DNA of 64,000 nucleotides from Coriaria nepalensis (lineage: Eukaryota; Streptophyta; Magnoliopsida; Cucurbitales; Coriariaceae). The notes below the pieces were generated by a model. That model saw nothing but the letters and a program-made list of their open reading frames with translations. It made no database searches and was not told the origin of the DNA. This document shows, one piece after another, positions 63,851-64,000 of the stretch; the stretch's first letter is position 1, and each line of letters begins with the position of its first letter. The DNA lies in assembly GCA_027186245.1 (NCBI GenBank), contig CP114493.1, positions 6,703,501 to 6,767,500 of the forward strand, given 5' to 3'. Made by a program: the position numbers and the translations under genes.

Positions 63851-64000
63851 ATCTCTTCTACCCTTCCTCTTCTTCTAGTTGAAGTTGGTAGCTAATTAGC
63901 AATCAGAGATAATTCTAGTGTAATACACCGCCACAAATATCAACCCACATGCAAAAACCTAGAGAGGAATATAAATTATAATCATCAATGAAAGGAAAGC

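Overview
The window is nuclear DNA from a flowering plant, almost certainly a eudicot. The evidence is GT-AG introns, A+T-rich intergenic DNA with many (AT)n tracts, plant-only protein families (IDD zinc fingers, plant MBD, plant defensin, PPR, subfamily XV-like bHLH) and degenerate Ty1/copia, Ty3/gypsy and hAT elements. I cannot name the species.

Left part (1 to about 34.1 kb) is a repeat-rich block built round a family of minus-strand helicase genes. It holds, from right to left: a giant gene (30095 to 16890, 14 coding exons, about 3752 aa) with an N-terminal SEN1/UPF1-like helicase, a second UvrD-like helicase, and a C-terminal region with a ~400-residue module repeated three times inside one 4.9-kb exon; a pseudogene of the first helicase (16420 to 15165) with a stop codon inside its Walker A; and a truncated paralogue (8899 to 5404, 857 aa) with only the first helicase. 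A fourth scrap, from the triplicated module, lies on the plus strand at about 31.94-32.19 kb between an hAT transposase remnant and a gypsy pol remnant. Copia remnants fill the gaps (0.84-1.45, 2.0-5.3, 10.05-13.24 and 13.24-14.5 kb). At least two belong to one family, judged by similar LTRs.

Right part (35.6-64 kb) is ordinary gene-rich DNA: an intronless chloroplast-type PPR gene; a two-exon defensin (minus); an MBD5/6-like methyl-CpG-binding protein (minus); an atypical bHLH factor with seven exons (plus); a CHR19/SMARCAD1-like SNF2 remodeller with twelve exons (plus); and two convergent INDETERMINATE DOMAIN (IDD) zinc-finger genes. CHR19 beside two IDD genes, with a defensin nearby, recalls Arabidopsis At2g02070-At2g02100 (IDD5, IDD4, CHR19, PDF2.2), as I remember that locus, so this half looks like conserved microsynteny.

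The main points for follow-up are: a 3n, stop-free intron kept in all three helicase copies and almost identical between two of them; the internal module triplication and the altered second Walker A of the giant protein; the near-identity of exon 2 between the two inverted IDD paralogues although exons 1 and 3 have diverged; and a shared GC-AG first intron in both IDD genes. All exon borders were placed by hand from splice consensus, reading-frame continuity and paralogue comparison. No transcript evidence was available.
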